This document shows, piece after piece, positions 43,122 through 52,072 of a DNA stretch of 64,000 nucleotides. The notes under the pieces are model-generated. The model was not told the DNA's origin and did no database searches. It was given only the letters and a program-made list of their open reading frames with translations. How positions within the stretch are numbered: position 1 is the stretch's first letter; the number at the start of each line of letters is the position of its first letter. The position numbers were made by a program, and so were the translations under genes. Source of the stretch: Bacteroidales bacterium. Its GTDB lineage: Bacteria > Bacteroidota > Bacteroidia > Bacteroidales > UBA3663. Location: the NCBI GenBank assembly GCA_017561935.1, contig JAFZBE010000039.1:1-64000 (forward strand), written 5' to 3'.

Positions 43122-44079
43122 ATTCTTTGTATTCTTCTTTGATTGGAGAGAGCTGGCGGGAGTAGGTGGGGAAGAGGTCGCTGAGCTTGTCGTAGATGGT
43201 CTTCTTCTCGGACATGGGGGCCTCGCTGTAGATGTTGACGAGTTCGTCGAGCTTGGCATTGATGAAGAGGGAGAGGAGAGGAGTCATGGCGTCGGCTTGA
43301 CGCACAGTGGCGAGCTGGTCGAAGGAGGAGGAGATCTGCGTGCGTCCCTTATCGACAGATTGTGCCATCTGGTCGAGACCCTGGCGATGGTAGGTGTACC
43401 ACACTTCGCGGAAGCCCTGCTGATTCTGGTCGAGGAGGGCGGTGATGATGGCATGGCGGTTGGTCTTCGAGTCGAAGGCCTTCCAGCCGTTGCTGTCGGA
43501 CGACTGCATCTGGCTGACGATGCTCTCGCACTTGCGCAGATACTGTTCGCCTCCCATGCTGCTGAACGAGTCGAAGTCGAGTCCGAGGACGAGATAGACG
43601 TAATAGGCGATGGTGGCTATGAGTTCGTTGTCGAGGTTGAACTCGTTGTAGGTGAGGTTCTCTCCCTCCTGATAGGGCAGGGTGACGAGGTCGTCGCGCC
43701 AGTTGATGAGGATGCTCTGATAGGTGGCGTTATAGACGGGGCGGCGTGCCTGGACGGTGACAGACACCTTATAGACATCGGACTGCACCACCTCGTTGAT
43801 GGTGAGGGCGAAGGTGCAGGTGATCTTCTCGACGGTCGAGAACTGCGTGCCTGTCCACTGCTGACCGTTGATGAACTCCTCGAGACTCTCCTTGAGCGTC
43901 TCGAATCGCGGACGCAGCGATGCATCAATCTGCTGTGTGTTGATGGTGACCGTCGCATTCAGTTCCTGCGCAGGCAGCAGAGATGGAGTAACAAGAAGAA
44001 TTAGGGTGAAGAGGATCCCCACCCTTATTCTTCCCCACAATGAGGAAATGATTATTTTCTCTATGTTTTTTCTTTTCAT
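43120..44079 (-). CDS. porD: DUF4835/PorD-like type IX secretion protein
   Basis: A 319-residue exported protein (signal peptide cleaved about LLPAQ, after a long basic N-terminus). It starts 'ELNATVTINTQQI', then 'LKESLEEFINGQQWTGTQF', 'PVYNATYQSILINWRD' and 'YYVYLVLGLDFDSFSSMGGE', the DUF4835 pattern. The family includes PorD, associated with the type IX secretion machinery in the periplasm. It is placed between a DnaQ-like exonuclease and recN. The coaBC gene that I recall in this cluster in Bacteroides is not here. The 51-bp gap upstream consists largely of 9-bp repeats. Confidence 0.8.
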   Translation of the reverse strand: MKRKNIEKIIISSLWGRIRVGILFTLILLVTPSLLPAQELNATVTINTQQIDASLRPRFETLKESLEEFINGQQWTGTQFSTVEKITCTFALTINEVVQSDVYKVSVTVQARRPVYNATYQSILINWRDDLVTLPYQEGENLTYNEFNLDNELIATIAYYVYLVLGLDFDSFSSMGGEQYLRKCESIVSQMQSSDSNGWKAFDSKTNRHAIITALLDQNQQGFREVWYTYHRQGLDQMAQSVDKGRTQISSSFDQLATVRQADAMTPLLSLFINAKLDELVNIYSEAPMSEKKTIYDKLSDLFPTYSRQLSPIKEEYKE

Positions 44080-44093
44080 TTACCTTTCGAGTC

Positions 44094-44130
44094 TTTCAAA
44101 CCCCTCAAACCTCTCAAACTCCTCAAACCC
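44094..44130. repeat. 9-bp repeat tract between the exonuclease and porD
   Basis: Four units of CTCAAACCC with small changes fill the gap up to the stop of the exonuclease gene. Confidence 0.75.
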
Positions 44131-44898
44131 TCACTTCCTCATCATTCCCAGCTTGATCTGCGTAAGCTCGTGCTTCGAGGAAAGTGCGAAGTCGCCATTC
44201 ATCATCCATGAGTAATAGCTGGGGTCTTTGACCAAGACCTCGGTGACGGGGCGACCCTTGTATTTGCCGAAGTTGAAGACAGGGCGATCCTTGTCGTCAT
44301 AGACCATGGCACCCATGGGATCGACGTTGCGGTTCATGCGGGTGAAGTCCTGCAGCCAAGCCACGTCGTTCTGGAGGTCGTCGTAGCGGTCGAGCTGCGC
44401 CTGCAGCACCTCATAGGTGGCACGGATGTCGCAGTCGGCCGAATGTGCGCCATCGAGCTCCTTGCCGCAATAGAAACGGTAGGCGGCGACGAGGGTGCGC
44501 GGTTCCTTCTTGTGGAAGATGTTCTGCACGTCGATGAAGTGGGCATTGTGCGTGTCGAAGCTGATACCTGCGCGCAGAAACTCCTCGATGAGCAGCGGCA
44601 CGTCGAAGCGGTTGGAGTTGTAGCCCGCAAGGTCGCAGCCCTTGAAGATCTGTTCGAGCTGCTTGGCGAGCTGCTTGAACGTGGGCTTGTCGGCCACCAT
44701 CTCGTCGGTGATATGGTGGACGGCAGTTGCCTCGGCGGGGATGTGCATCTCGGGGTTGACGAAGAAATTGCCCGCTTTCTCCTCACCATTGGGCATCACC
44801 TTGATGTAACCGAGTTGGACGATTCGGTCACGGGTGACGCTGATACCAGTGGTTTCGAGGTCGAAAAAGATGAGGGGTTTCTTGAGATGGAGTTTCAT
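44131..44898 (-). CDS. DnaQ-like 3'-5' exonuclease (DNA polymerase III epsilon family)
   Basis: A 255-residue DEDDh exonuclease: ExoI 'FFDLETTGI' (Asp13, Glu15), ExoII 'GYNSNRFDVPLL', ExoIII 'HSADCDIRATYEVL' with the catalytic His and Asp. The C-terminal 70 residues ('FNFGKYKGRPVTEVL', 'SYYSWMMNGDF') are the usual Bacteroidetes extension. It may proofread replication or act in repair. It is 9 nt downstream of dnaN, in the same operon. Confidence 0.92.
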   Translation of the reverse strand: MKLHLKKPLIFFDLETTGISVTRDRIVQLGYIKVMPNGEEKAGNFFVNPEMHIPAEATAVHHITDEMVADKPTFKQLAKQLEQIFKGCDLAGYNSNRFDVPLLIEEFLRAGISFDTHNAHFIDVQNIFHKKEPRTLVAAYRFYCGKELDGAHSADCDIRATYEVLQAQLDRYDDLQNDVAWLQDFTRMNRNVDPMGAMVYDDKDRPVFNFGKYKGRPVTEVLVKDPSYYSWMMNGDFALSSKHELTQIKLGMMRK

Positions 44899-44907
44899 AA
44901 GCGAAGC

Positions 44908-46035
44908 TTAGAAGTCGGTGAGCATCATCGGCATGATGAGCATGAGCAGCTGTTCGCCCTCGTTGTTCTGCACGGGGGCTACGAGGCCAGCGCGGGCGGG
45001 ATCGCTGAGCAGCATCTCGATGTCCTGCGCGGTGATGGTGTTGAGGATTTCGATGAGGAAGTTGGCGCGGAATCCGATGCTCATCGGGATGCCTTCGTAG
45101 GAGCAGGTGAGCGTCTCGGTGCCGGAGGTGGAGTAATCGACATCCTGGGCAGAGATGGTGAGACTGCTTGCCTCGAGGTCGAACTTGACCTGGTTGGTGG
45201 CGCTGTTGGCGAAGACGGCGATGCGACGCAGTGCGGAAAGGAACGACTGGCGATCGATGGTGAGGCGGTTGGTGTTGTTCTTGGGGATGACCACCTCGTA
45301 GCGCGGATAGCGTCCCTCGATGAGGGTGCAGATGAGCTCGTAGTCGCCCAGCTGGAAGTGTGCGCTCTTGGAGTCGAAGCTGACGGTGCAGAGCAGCTGG
45401 TCCTTGGCGATGACACCCTTGAGGAGGTTGGCGGGTTTCTTGGGCAGGATGAAGTTGGCCTCGAAGCCGGGGGCGGTCACCTCGTTGATGAGACGGACGA
45501 GCTTCTTGGAGTCGGAAGCGACGAAGATGATGCGGTCGGCCTTGATGTCGAAATAGATGCCGTTCATGACGGGACGGAGCTCGTCCTCGGCAGTGGCAAA
45601 GAGGGTGCTCTGTATGCCGTTGAGGAGCGCCTGTGCATTGATCTCGAAACTGCGGGCACTCTCCTCGAGGGGCTTGACGCGCGGATACTCGTCGGCATTG
45701 CCACCGATGAAGTTGTACTTGCCATTGGCGTAGCTGACGATGACCTCGTAGTTGCCGTTATCTACCTCGATGGTGAGCTGCTGCTGCGGCATCTCCTTGA
45801 GCGGGTCCATGATGGTCTTGGCGGGCACCACGAAGGCGCCTGCTCCCTCGACGTCGTGGATGGGGATGGAGGTGATCATGGTAGTGCTGCCATCGCTGGC
45901 GGTAACGGTTAGCCTTTCTTCGCCGATGTCGAAACGGAAGTTATCGAGGACAGGCAGGGGGTTCTTGCTCAGCAGCACGCGGCTGATGGCGTTCAGATGA
46001 CTCATGAGGTCGGAACTGAGGACTTCGAATTTCAT
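44908..46035 (-). CDS. dnaN: DNA polymerase III beta subunit (sliding clamp)
   Basis: A 375-residue clamp protein with three DnaN folds ('MKFEVLSSDLMSHLNAISRV', 'TLFATAEDELRPVMNGIYFD', 'QLLMLIMPMML' at the C-terminus). It encircles DNA and tethers the polymerase. dnaA and an origin are not next to it. The region upstream (46036-46253) holds an AT-rich short-repeat tract and a 12-bp inverted repeat. Confidence 0.96.
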   Translation of the reverse strand: MKFEVLSSDLMSHLNAISRVLLSKNPLPVLDNFRFDIGEERLTVTASDGSTTMITSIPIHDVEGAGAFVVPAKTIMDPLKEMPQQQLTIEVDNGNYEVIVSYANGKYNFIGGNADEYPRVKPLEESARSFEINAQALLNGIQSTLFATAEDELRPVMNGIYFDIKADRIIFVASDSKKLVRLINEVTAPGFEANFILPKKPANLLKGVIAKDQLLCTVSFDSKSAHFQLGDYELICTLIEGRYPRYEVVIPKNNTNRLTIDRQSFLSALRRIAVFANSATNQVKFDLEASSLTISAQDVDYSTSGTETLTCSYEGIPMSIGFRANFLIEILNTITAQDIEMLLSDPARAGLVAPVQNNEGEQLLMLIMPMMLTDF

Positions 46036-46040
46036 AGCGG

Positions 46041-46110
46041 TATAATTAACAATGAATAATTAACAATTAACAATTGGCAAATAACAATTGACAAAAAATA
46101 ATTAAAAATT
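46041..46110. repeat. AT-rich short-period repeat upstream of dnaN
   Basis: Degenerate copies of AATTAACA, with related ATAACAATTG and ATAATTAAAA units, directly before the dnaN start. Confidence 0.6.
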
Positions 46111-46134
46111 GTCGATGCAGACATAATATAATTA

Positions 46135-46182
46135 TCGGGCAAATATCGGTATATTTTGCGAAATAACCAAATATTTGCCCGA
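46135..46182. promoter_or_regulatory. 12-bp perfect inverted repeat upstream of dnaN
   Basis: TCGGGCAAATAT (46135-46146) and ATATTTGCCCGA (46171-46182), 24 nt apart, about 100 bp before dnaN. Could be a protein-binding site or hairpin. No family assigned. Confidence 0.45.
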
Positions 46183-46253
46183 AAAAATGCAATTTTTCGA
46201 CGAATTCGTCCGAAAATCACCCTTTTGAGTGATTCTTTGACCTATGATTTGTA

Positions 46254-47693
46254 TCAAATGGAGGCGATGATCTCCTTGACGTATGGCCAGAACTTAGCTA
46301 CGGAAGAGATGGAGAGTTTCTCTTCGGGCGAGTGGATGGCGACCATGGTGGGGCCTACGCTGACCATATCGAGCCACGGATACTTGGTGAGGAAGAGTCC
46401 GGTCTCGAGTCCGGCGTGGATGGCTGTGGTCTCGGGCTCGGCGCCGAATACCTTGCGATAGGCGGCCTCGGTAACCTTCACCATGCGGCTGTTGGGATTG
46501 GGAGCCCAACCTGGGTAGCCCTCGCCTTGGGAGACTTCGGCTCCAGCCATGTCGAAGACGGTCTTGACCATCTGAGCGATCATGCGCTTCTGGCTCTCAA
46601 CACTGGAACGCTGGCTTGTCTCGACACGGATGGTTCCTGGCTCAACGATCTTGACGGATGCGAGGTTGGTCGATGTCTCGACAAGTCCGGGCATGGAGTG
46701 GCTCATGCCGATGACGCCGTGAGGAGCTGCGATGAGTGCCTTGATGAGGTTGCAGACAACGGCAGGCTCGATGACTTCGGCAGGGGTTTCGACAGTCTCG
46801 ATGGTCATCTTGAACGAAGGTTCTACGCCAGCGACTTCGACTTCGACCATGGCGACGAACTTGTTGAGGTCGGCAACGAGCTGGTCGCGACGTGCGGCAG
46901 GCACACCGATGACGGCGTATGCCTCACGAGCGATGGCGTTGCGGAGGTTGCCACCATGGATGTCGGCTACCTGCAGGTCGGCCTGTGTGGTGAGGAAGCG
47001 TGCGAGGATCTTGTTGGCATTGGCACGGCCGAGATGGATGTCGCCACCTGAGTGGCCACCGAGGAGACCGCCTACGCTGACCTTGGCGAAATAGTAGTCG
47101 GCAGGGGTGGGGACGGTGGTGTAATGCCAGAGGGCTACCGTGTCCATGCCACCGGCGCAGCCGATGAAGATCTGATTCTCGAGGTCGGAGTCGAGGTTGA
47201 GCAGGAGCTTGCCGGTCATAAAGCCTTCGCTGAGCTTGTTGGCGCCTGTCATGCCCGTCTCCTCGTCGTAGGTGCAGAGGAACTCGAGCGGGCCGTGCTC
47301 ATAGGTCTTGTCGATCATGGCAGCGAGTGAAAGGGCGATGCCAGCGCCGTCGTCAGCGCCGAGGGTGGTGCCGTTGGCAGTAACCCAGTCGCCATCGATA
47401 TAAGTTTCGAGGGGATCGTTCTCGAAGTCGTGGACAATGTCGGAGTTCTTTTCGCATACCATGTCCATGTGTGCCTGCATGACGAGTGTCTCGCGGTCTT
47501 CGCGACCAGGGGTGGCGGGACAGCTGATGAGGACGTTGCCCGTCTCATCGACCTTGCAGTTGAGGTTGTGCTCAGCGGCGAAGTTTACCAGCCATGCGCG
47601 GATCTTGCCTTCCTTCTTGCTCGGACGAGGCACTTTGGTGATGGCATCAAAGATTTCCCAAAAGATTTTAGGTTCAAGATTTTTGATTTCCAT
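46254..47693 (-). CDS. pepD: Aminoacyl-histidine dipeptidase PepD (M20C)
   Basis: A 479-residue cytoplasmic Zn peptidase cleaving Xaa-His and related dipeptides. Metal-site motifs: 'VMQAHMDMV' (His, Asp), 'GTTLGADDGAG' (bridging Asp), 'TYDEETGMTGA' (catalytic Glu), 'NLDSD', and a C-terminal 'AIHAGLETGLF'. The lid domain has 'GLLGGHSGGDIHLGR'. Full length. Monocistronic by position. Confidence 0.95.
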   Translation of the reverse strand: MEIKNLEPKIFWEIFDAITKVPRPSKKEGKIRAWLVNFAAEHNLNCKVDETGNVLISCPATPGREDRETLVMQAHMDMVCEKNSDIVHDFENDPLETYIDGDWVTANGTTLGADDGAGIALSLAAMIDKTYEHGPLEFLCTYDEETGMTGANKLSEGFMTGKLLLNLDSDLENQIFIGCAGGMDTVALWHYTTVPTPADYYFAKVSVGGLLGGHSGGDIHLGRANANKILARFLTTQADLQVADIHGGNLRNAIAREAYAVIGVPAARRDQLVADLNKFVAMVEVEVAGVEPSFKMTIETVETPAEVIEPAVVCNLIKALIAAPHGVIGMSHSMPGLVETSTNLASVKIVEPGTIRVETSQRSSVESQKRMIAQMVKTVFDMAGAEVSQGEGYPGWAPNPNSRMVKVTEAAYRKVFGAEPETTAIHAGLETGLFLTKYPWLDMVSVGPTMVAIHSPEEKLSISSVAKFWPYVKEIIASI

Positions 47694-47843
47694 AGTTTGA
47701 AATTGTTGAAATTTGGTGGTTGATTATTGTATTTTGTGTCGATTTATGTGTCAATCAATAATAATAATTGTTAAAAGTGGTCAAGTTATATGACTTTTTC
47801 CTAAAATCGCGGCCAAAAATGGTGGATTGATTTGGAAATTTTG

Positions 47844-47851
47844 TATCTTTG
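47844..47851 (+). promoter_or_regulatory. -7 box reading toward the small membrane protein
   Basis: TATCTTTG within TGTATCTTTGCA (47843-47854). The exact reverse complement is at 47904-47915. Confidence 0.6.
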
Positions 47852-47905
47852 CAACCGCTATTCGCGTAGTTTCAGGTAAAAATCCCGAAAAACTGTTTGC
47901 GGGTG

Positions 47906-47913
47906 CAAAGATA
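47906..47913 (-). promoter_or_regulatory. -7 box facing pepD
   Basis: The minus strand reads TATCTTTG. If used, pepD has a leader of about 200 nt, and this promoter faces the one at 47844-47851. Confidence 0.45.
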
Positions 47914-47919
47914 CAAAAA

Positions 47920-48159
47920 ATGTGGCAAACAATTCTAATTTCTATCGGAATTCTTTTAATATCTTTTGTTTTTTTAGCAATTAAGGTATTATTTGTCAAA
48001 AATGGCACCTTTCCGAAGACGCATGTGAGTCAATCGAAGGCGTTGCGAGAGAAAGGTATCCACTGTGTGCAGACGCAGGATTTCGAGGAACGCCACAAGC
48101 AGGGCCTCTACGGAGACGGCCCGATGCCCACAAGTAAATTACAAGAGGAAAATAAATAA
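47920..48159 (+). CDS. Small single-span membrane protein
   Basis: A 79-residue protein from ATG at 47920 ('MWQTILISIGILLISFVFLA'). An earlier in-frame ATG at 47827 precedes the promoter. One N-terminal transmembrane helix (about 3-25), then a soluble tail ('SKALREKGIHCVQTQDFEER'). It lies 17 nt before the OmpH-like gene. Function unknown; membrane anchoring is inferred. Confidence 0.7.
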   Translation: MWQTILISIGILLISFVFLAIKVLFVKNGTFPKTHVSQSKALREKGIHCVQTQDFEERHKQGLYGDGPMPTSKLQEENK

Positions 48160-48176
48160 TAACTTTAACAATTGAT

Positions 48177-48791
48177 ATGAAAAAATTCTATGCTTTCGCT
48201 TCTGCCTTGATTATGGCTGGAGCCATCCTTGGAGGCATGACCTCCTGCATCAAAACAAACAACTCCGATACCGCCAAGGTTGCCGGAGGCGCTCTCACCG
48301 AGGGTGAGTCGTTGCCCATTGCCTTCATTCAGGCTGATTCGCTTTACAACAACTACCAGCTCCAGATTGATCTTACCCAGGACCTCGTGCAGAAGAAGGC
48401 ACAGGCTGAGGATCAGGTGAACAAGCAGATGGCTTCGTTCCAGAAGGAGTATCAGGACTTCATGCAGAAGGTTCAGACCAACTCGTTCATCGGCGGCCAG
48501 TCGCGTATGGAGTCTGAGCAGCGTCGTCTGCAGCAGAAGCAGGCCACCATCGAGCAGCACGCCAATGCATTGCAGCAGGATCTTGCCCTGCTCCAGAGCC
48601 AGGCTTTCGACCGTGTGAACGATTCGATCCAGGCTGTGCTGAAGGAGTACAACAAGGACAAGAACTTCGAGGTGATCTACAGCAGCGTGCCCAACACGAC
48701 CGTCTTCTTTGTGAAGAACAAGTACGACATCACCCAGGATGTGCTCGATCTGCTCAACAAGCGTTATGCTGAGGGCAAGAAGAGCGAGTGA
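48177..48791 (+). CDS. OmpH/Skp-like periplasmic chaperone, predicted lipoprotein
   Basis: A 204-residue protein. The signal ends in a lipobox (GGMTSC). Then comes the Skp pattern: 'LPIAFIQADSLYNNYQL', a long Gln/Glu/Lys coiled coil (about 65-155), and the C-terminal strand 'NFEVIYSSVPNTTVFFVKNK' with 'YDITQDVLDLLNKRY'. Skp trimers hold unfolded outer-membrane proteins. Followed by a strong terminator. Confidence 0.88.
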   Translation: MKKFYAFASALIMAGAILGGMTSCIKTNNSDTAKVAGGALTEGESLPIAFIQADSLYNNYQLQIDLTQDLVQKKAQAEDQVNKQMASFQKEYQDFMQKVQTNSFIGGQSRMESEQRRLQQKQATIEQHANALQQDLALLQSQAFDRVNDSIQAVLKEYNKDKNFEVIYSSVPNTTVFFVKNKYDITQDVLDLLNKRYAEGKKSE

Positions 48792-48817
48792 TCACGTTGG
48801 TCAAGAAATGAAATAAT

Positions 48818-48854
48818 AAAGGCGTCGCGGATTATCGCGGCGCCTTTGTTTTTA
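48818..48854 (+). terminator. Terminator between convergent ompH-like and OmpA genes
   Basis: AAAGGCGTCGCG pairs with CGCGGCGCCTTT (one G-T pair, 6-nt loop), then GTTTTT. On the minus strand it is followed by TTTATTATTT, so it may serve both genes. Confidence 0.8.
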
Positions 48855-48856
48855 TA

Positions 48857-49708
48857 TCACTTCGTGTCGGGGGCTTCGTCGATGAGTTCGAGGAACTGGT
48901 CGAGCTTGGGAGTGATGATGATCTGAGTGCGGCGGTTGCGTGTGCGTCCGGCCTCGGTGTCATTTGATTCGAGCGGGTTATATTCGCCACGACCACCAGC
49001 CGTCAGACGGCTTGGATTGACACCATAACGGTTCTGCAGGGCCTGCACGACGCTGGAGGCGCGGAGGCAGGAGAGGTCCCAGTTGTTGCGGATGTTCTCG
49101 CGGCTGATGGGCACGTTGTCGGTATTGCCTTCGATGAGTACCTCGTAGTCCTTGTAGTCGGTGATGATCTTGGCGATCTTGCTGAGTGTCTGGCCGGCCT
49201 TGTCGGAGATCTCATACGAACCTGTGCGGTAGAGCATGTTGTCGTTGAGCGAGATATAGACCACACCTTTGAGCACCTGGACATCGACGTCCTTCAGCTC
49301 CTCTTTCGAGAGGGAACGGGTGAGGTTGTTGGTCAGTACGATGTTGAGCGAGTCGCTCTTCGACTTGGCATCGGTGAGCTGCTTGATGTACTTGTTCGAT
49401 GCATTGATCTCATCGACCAGCTTCGAGATGTTGGTGCCCGACTGGTTGATGCTCTTGTCGAGCGATGCCTGCAGCGACTGATACTGCTCGAGGAGCTTGG
49501 CATTGTTGGCACGAGCTTCGGCCAAACGCTCTTCGAGGCTCTTGCTGCCTGTCTCGCAGGAGGCGAGGGCAACCTTCGCGTCGTTGTATTGGCTCATCAG
49601 GAGATTGTAGTCATCTTGTAGCTCGGCATACTTCTTTTGTGTAACGCAACTGCTGCTGAGCAGTGCCACGGCTGCCAGAAGGGCAGCGGACATAAGTTTC
49701 TGTTTCAT
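48857..49708 (-). CDS. OmpA-family peptidoglycan-binding lipoprotein
   Basis: A 283-residue lipoprotein (lipobox LLSSSC, Cys21). A coiled coil covers about 25-125, and the OmpA domain about 150-270: 'SLNDNMLYRTGSYEISDKAG', 'VLIEGNTDNVPI', 'NWDLSCLRASSVVQAL' and 'RRTQIIITP'. It would tether the outer membrane to peptidoglycan. The start overlaps the stop of the YihY gene by 4 nt, so they are translationally coupled. Confidence 0.92.
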   Translation of the reverse strand: MKQKLMSAALLAAVALLSSSCVTQKKYAELQDDYNLLMSQYNDAKVALASCETGSKSLEERLAEARANNAKLLEQYQSLQASLDKSINQSGTNISKLVDEINASNKYIKQLTDAKSKSDSLNIVLTNNLTRSLSKEELKDVDVQVLKGVVYISLNDNMLYRTGSYEISDKAGQTLSKIAKIITDYKDYEVLIEGNTDNVPISRENIRNNWDLSCLRASSVVQALQNRYGVNPSRLTAGGRGEYNPLESNDTEAGRTRNRRTQIIITPKLDQFLELIDEAPDTK

Positions 49709-51111
49709 TGTTTGGTTGATTTAGTGTTTCTTTGTCTCTTTTCTTTGACCAATGAAGTAGTCAAAGGTTTAAAATTGTCCAGATTGATGTCGCGCAGGAG
49801 GATGGACTGTCCCTGCAGATAGGCGGCCAGTCGCATTGCCTCGAAGGTGCTGTATTCTTTGTCAAAAAATTTCGGGTAATCGATCTTGAGGAGGTTTTCG
49901 CCATTGGAGGCGAGAAGGTCGGTAAGGGAAGCGATGGAGAACTTGTCGGTTTCGCGACCCGGTATCCAGTTGTTGGGCTTGTGCTCGTCGGTGGGATATC
50001 CTTCACGAATGACGTCCAAGTCGGCAAGTTGGCGAACGAGGCTACCCGTCAGACGAGCGGGCAGCTTCAGGGCCTGACCCACTTCTTCGGTGGTAGGAGC
50101 CGGCTCTTCGTTGGCGAACTTGTTGTAGATGATGCCACCCACCAGGGCGAGCAGAAAATCACGGTCCTGGCGCGAGAGCTTCTCTTCGACATTCTCGAAG
50201 TTATAGTTCTGTATGTTTTGCGAAGCGTAGGACAGTTCGGCGCCATAGAGGCAGATGATCCACGACATCTGTATCCAAAGAAGAAGAAGGGGGAGGGCTG
50301 CAAACGAGCCGTAGATGGCGTTGTACTTGCTGACCCAGATCTGTCCGTGGATGTAGAGCCACTGGAAGAGGAGGAATGCTGCACCTGCAATGACGGCAGC
50401 CGCAAAGGCATTGAGGAAACGCACCTTGCAGTTGGGGATGACGATATAGATGAATGTAAGCAGCAGGGTGGTAGAGATGTAAGGGATCCAGCGGAGTATG
50501 GTGAGCAGTGTCTTGCTGAGGACGTAGTCATAAAGGTCGGTCATGATGTAGGTCTGCAGGAAGATCTGCGTTCCTGAACTGATGACGAGGATGATGGGCA
50601 CGAGAATAATGATGCTCAGATAGTCGGTGACCTTGCGGACAGTACTGCGTCCGTTCTTCACCTGCCAAATCCCATTGAAGACATCCTCGATATTCCCGAT
50701 CAGCGAATAGACAACCCATAGGAGGAGGACGATGCCAATACCGATGACAATGCTTGAGGTGGCGCGTTCGAGATATTTTTCGGCAAATCCGTTGATGTAG
50801 TTTATCACCTCGATCTGTCCCGGGAAAGCTTCGGAGAGGAGGTTGTAGAACATCTCCTGCATGCCGAATCCTCGGCCGATGCCAAGGGCAAGAGCCACCG
50901 TAGGAACGAGCGCGAGCAGTGTGTAATAGGTGAGGGCCGAAGCACGCTCCATGATGCGATGAGCGAGGAAGAAGCGTATCGAGAGATAGACGGCCTTGAA
51001 GATGTTCATCAGCCAACGATAGATGCCACGGACGTCCTCGTTCGTGTAACTCCAGATGTCGTGTTTCAGAAATCTCCAGGAGAGTCGTATGCGCCAGATG
51101 ATGTCGCTCAT
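49705..51111 (-). CDS. YihY/BrkB-family inner-membrane protein
   Basis: A 468-residue protein with about six transmembrane segments in residues 40-300. The family pattern is 'RIMERASALTYYTLLALVPT', 'GFAEKYLERATSSIVIGIGI', 'YIYIVIPNCKVRFLNAF'-like segments and 'YGSFAALPLLLLWIQMSWII'. The C-terminal 160 residues are cytoplasmic with a winged-helix-like stretch. Role unresolved in bacteria; it was once misnamed RNase BN. Coupled with the OmpA lipoprotein gene. Confidence 0.88.
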   Translation of the reverse strand: MSDIIWRIRLSWRFLKHDIWSYTNEDVRGIYRWLMNIFKAVYLSIRFFLAHRIMERASALTYYTLLALVPTVALALGIGRGFGMQEMFYNLLSEAFPGQIEVINYINGFAEKYLERATSSIVIGIGIVLLLWVVYSLIGNIEDVFNGIWQVKNGRSTVRKVTDYLSIIILVPIILVISSGTQIFLQTYIMTDLYDYVLSKTLLTILRWIPYISTTLLLTFIYIVIPNCKVRFLNAFAAAVIAGAAFLLFQWLYIHGQIWVSKYNAIYGSFAALPLLLLWIQMSWIICLYGAELSYASQNIQNYNFENVEEKLSRQDRDFLLALVGGIIYNKFANEEPAPTTEEVGQALKLPARLTGSLVRQLADLDVIREGYPTDEHKPNNWIPGRETDKFSIASLTDLLASNGENLLKIDYPKFFDKEYSTFEAMRLAAYLQGQSILLRDINLDNFKPLTTSLVKEKRQRNTKSTKQ

Positions 51112-51126
51112 GGATCTACATTGGGA

Positions 51127-52008
51127 CTACTTCGTGAGTGTGACAGAGCCGCGACCTATCATACTGCCATCGGCATAAAGCTCCACATGGTAGGTGCCGG
51201 CATCGAGTGTCTCGCCGCGCTTATAGTACATGGTGACCTTCGTCTCCTCGCCGCCGAATTCGATTGTTTTGCGTGCAGAATAGTCGAGCTTTGTATTCTC
51301 GTACTTGAACTTTCCGCTCTGTGCATTGGTAAGCACCTCCTCGCTGGGGCGCAGGATACGCAGATAGATATCCTTCTCGCCGGTCTGGGCAGTAACATTG
51401 GCCGCGATGGTGAAGTTGACCTGGAACTTGGCCAGCTTATCCACACGATTGCGCTTCTCGACCTTGTCCTTGCGGTCGAGGACGGTCACCGAAACATTGG
51501 TGGCAGAAAGCTGGGCTGCCACGGTGACCTTCTTGGTGAGAGTCTCGTTCTGCTGACGTACCTGCTGGTTCTGCTGCTGGACATTACGCATGTCGGTACG
51601 TATCTGCTTGTTCTCGGCGACAAGGGCATCGTTGACCTTGTTGAGCGAATCGACCTGGGCCACGTAGTAACGCAAGACGCCACGAACCGTCTCGAGTTCC
51701 TTCTTGAGGGCTGCGATACGGCGGGCATCCTGAGCCTTGGTTTGGCGCAGTTCCTCGACGAGACGTTGTATCTTGATGCGCTGATCCTCGAGTTTCTGTT
51801 CAAGGGAGTCGTTGTTGACCTGCAACTTGTATCCCTCATATTGGATGGCCAGCTGCGTATATTCGTCCTCGAGTTGTTCTTTTTCAAGCGCGAAGCCCTC
51901 GGTGAGTTCGTCGATGGTCTGTTGCTGCTTCCAGATGTAGTAGCCACCACCGCCCAGCAATGCCAAGAGGATGACGGCAGCAGCAATGATAAATATCTTA
52001 TTCTTCAT
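51127..52008 (-). CDS. Membrane-anchored coiled-coil protein
   Basis: A 293-residue protein from ATG at 52008 ('MKNKIFIIAAAVILLALLGG'). The frame reaches 52062, but that ATG lies at the predicted transcription start (-7 box 52073-52080). One N-terminal transmembrane helix, a long coiled coil (about 25-145), and a C-terminal beta domain ('NVSVTVLDRKDKVEKRNRVD', 'AGTYHVELYADGSMIGRGS'). No named family recognised. It lies upstream of the YihY gene, same strand, 15-nt gap. Confidence 0.75.
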   Translation of the reverse strand: MKNKIFIIAAAVILLALLGGGGYYIWKQQQTIDELTEGFALEKEQLEDEYTQLAIQYEGYKLQVNNDSLEQKLEDQRIKIQRLVEELRQTKAQDARRIAALKKELETVRGVLRYYVAQVDSLNKVNDALVAENKQIRTDMRNVQQQNQQVRQQNETLTKKVTVAAQLSATNVSVTVLDRKDKVEKRNRVDKLAKFQVNFTIAANVTAQTGEKDIYLRILRPSEEVLTNAQSGKFKYENTKLDYSARKTIEFGGEETKVTMYYKRGETLDAGTYHVELYADGSMIGRGSVTLTK

Positions 52009-52072
52009 GTCGCTAAGTTGTTTTCGTATATACATGCTCCATAGCATATCGCTAAAGGCCATAATTGCGGGG

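Noticed and set aside
43868..44215. 115-codon plus-strand ORF over the porD start and repeat tract
   Set aside because: Overlaps the porD signal peptide on the other strand and consists largely of translated repeats.
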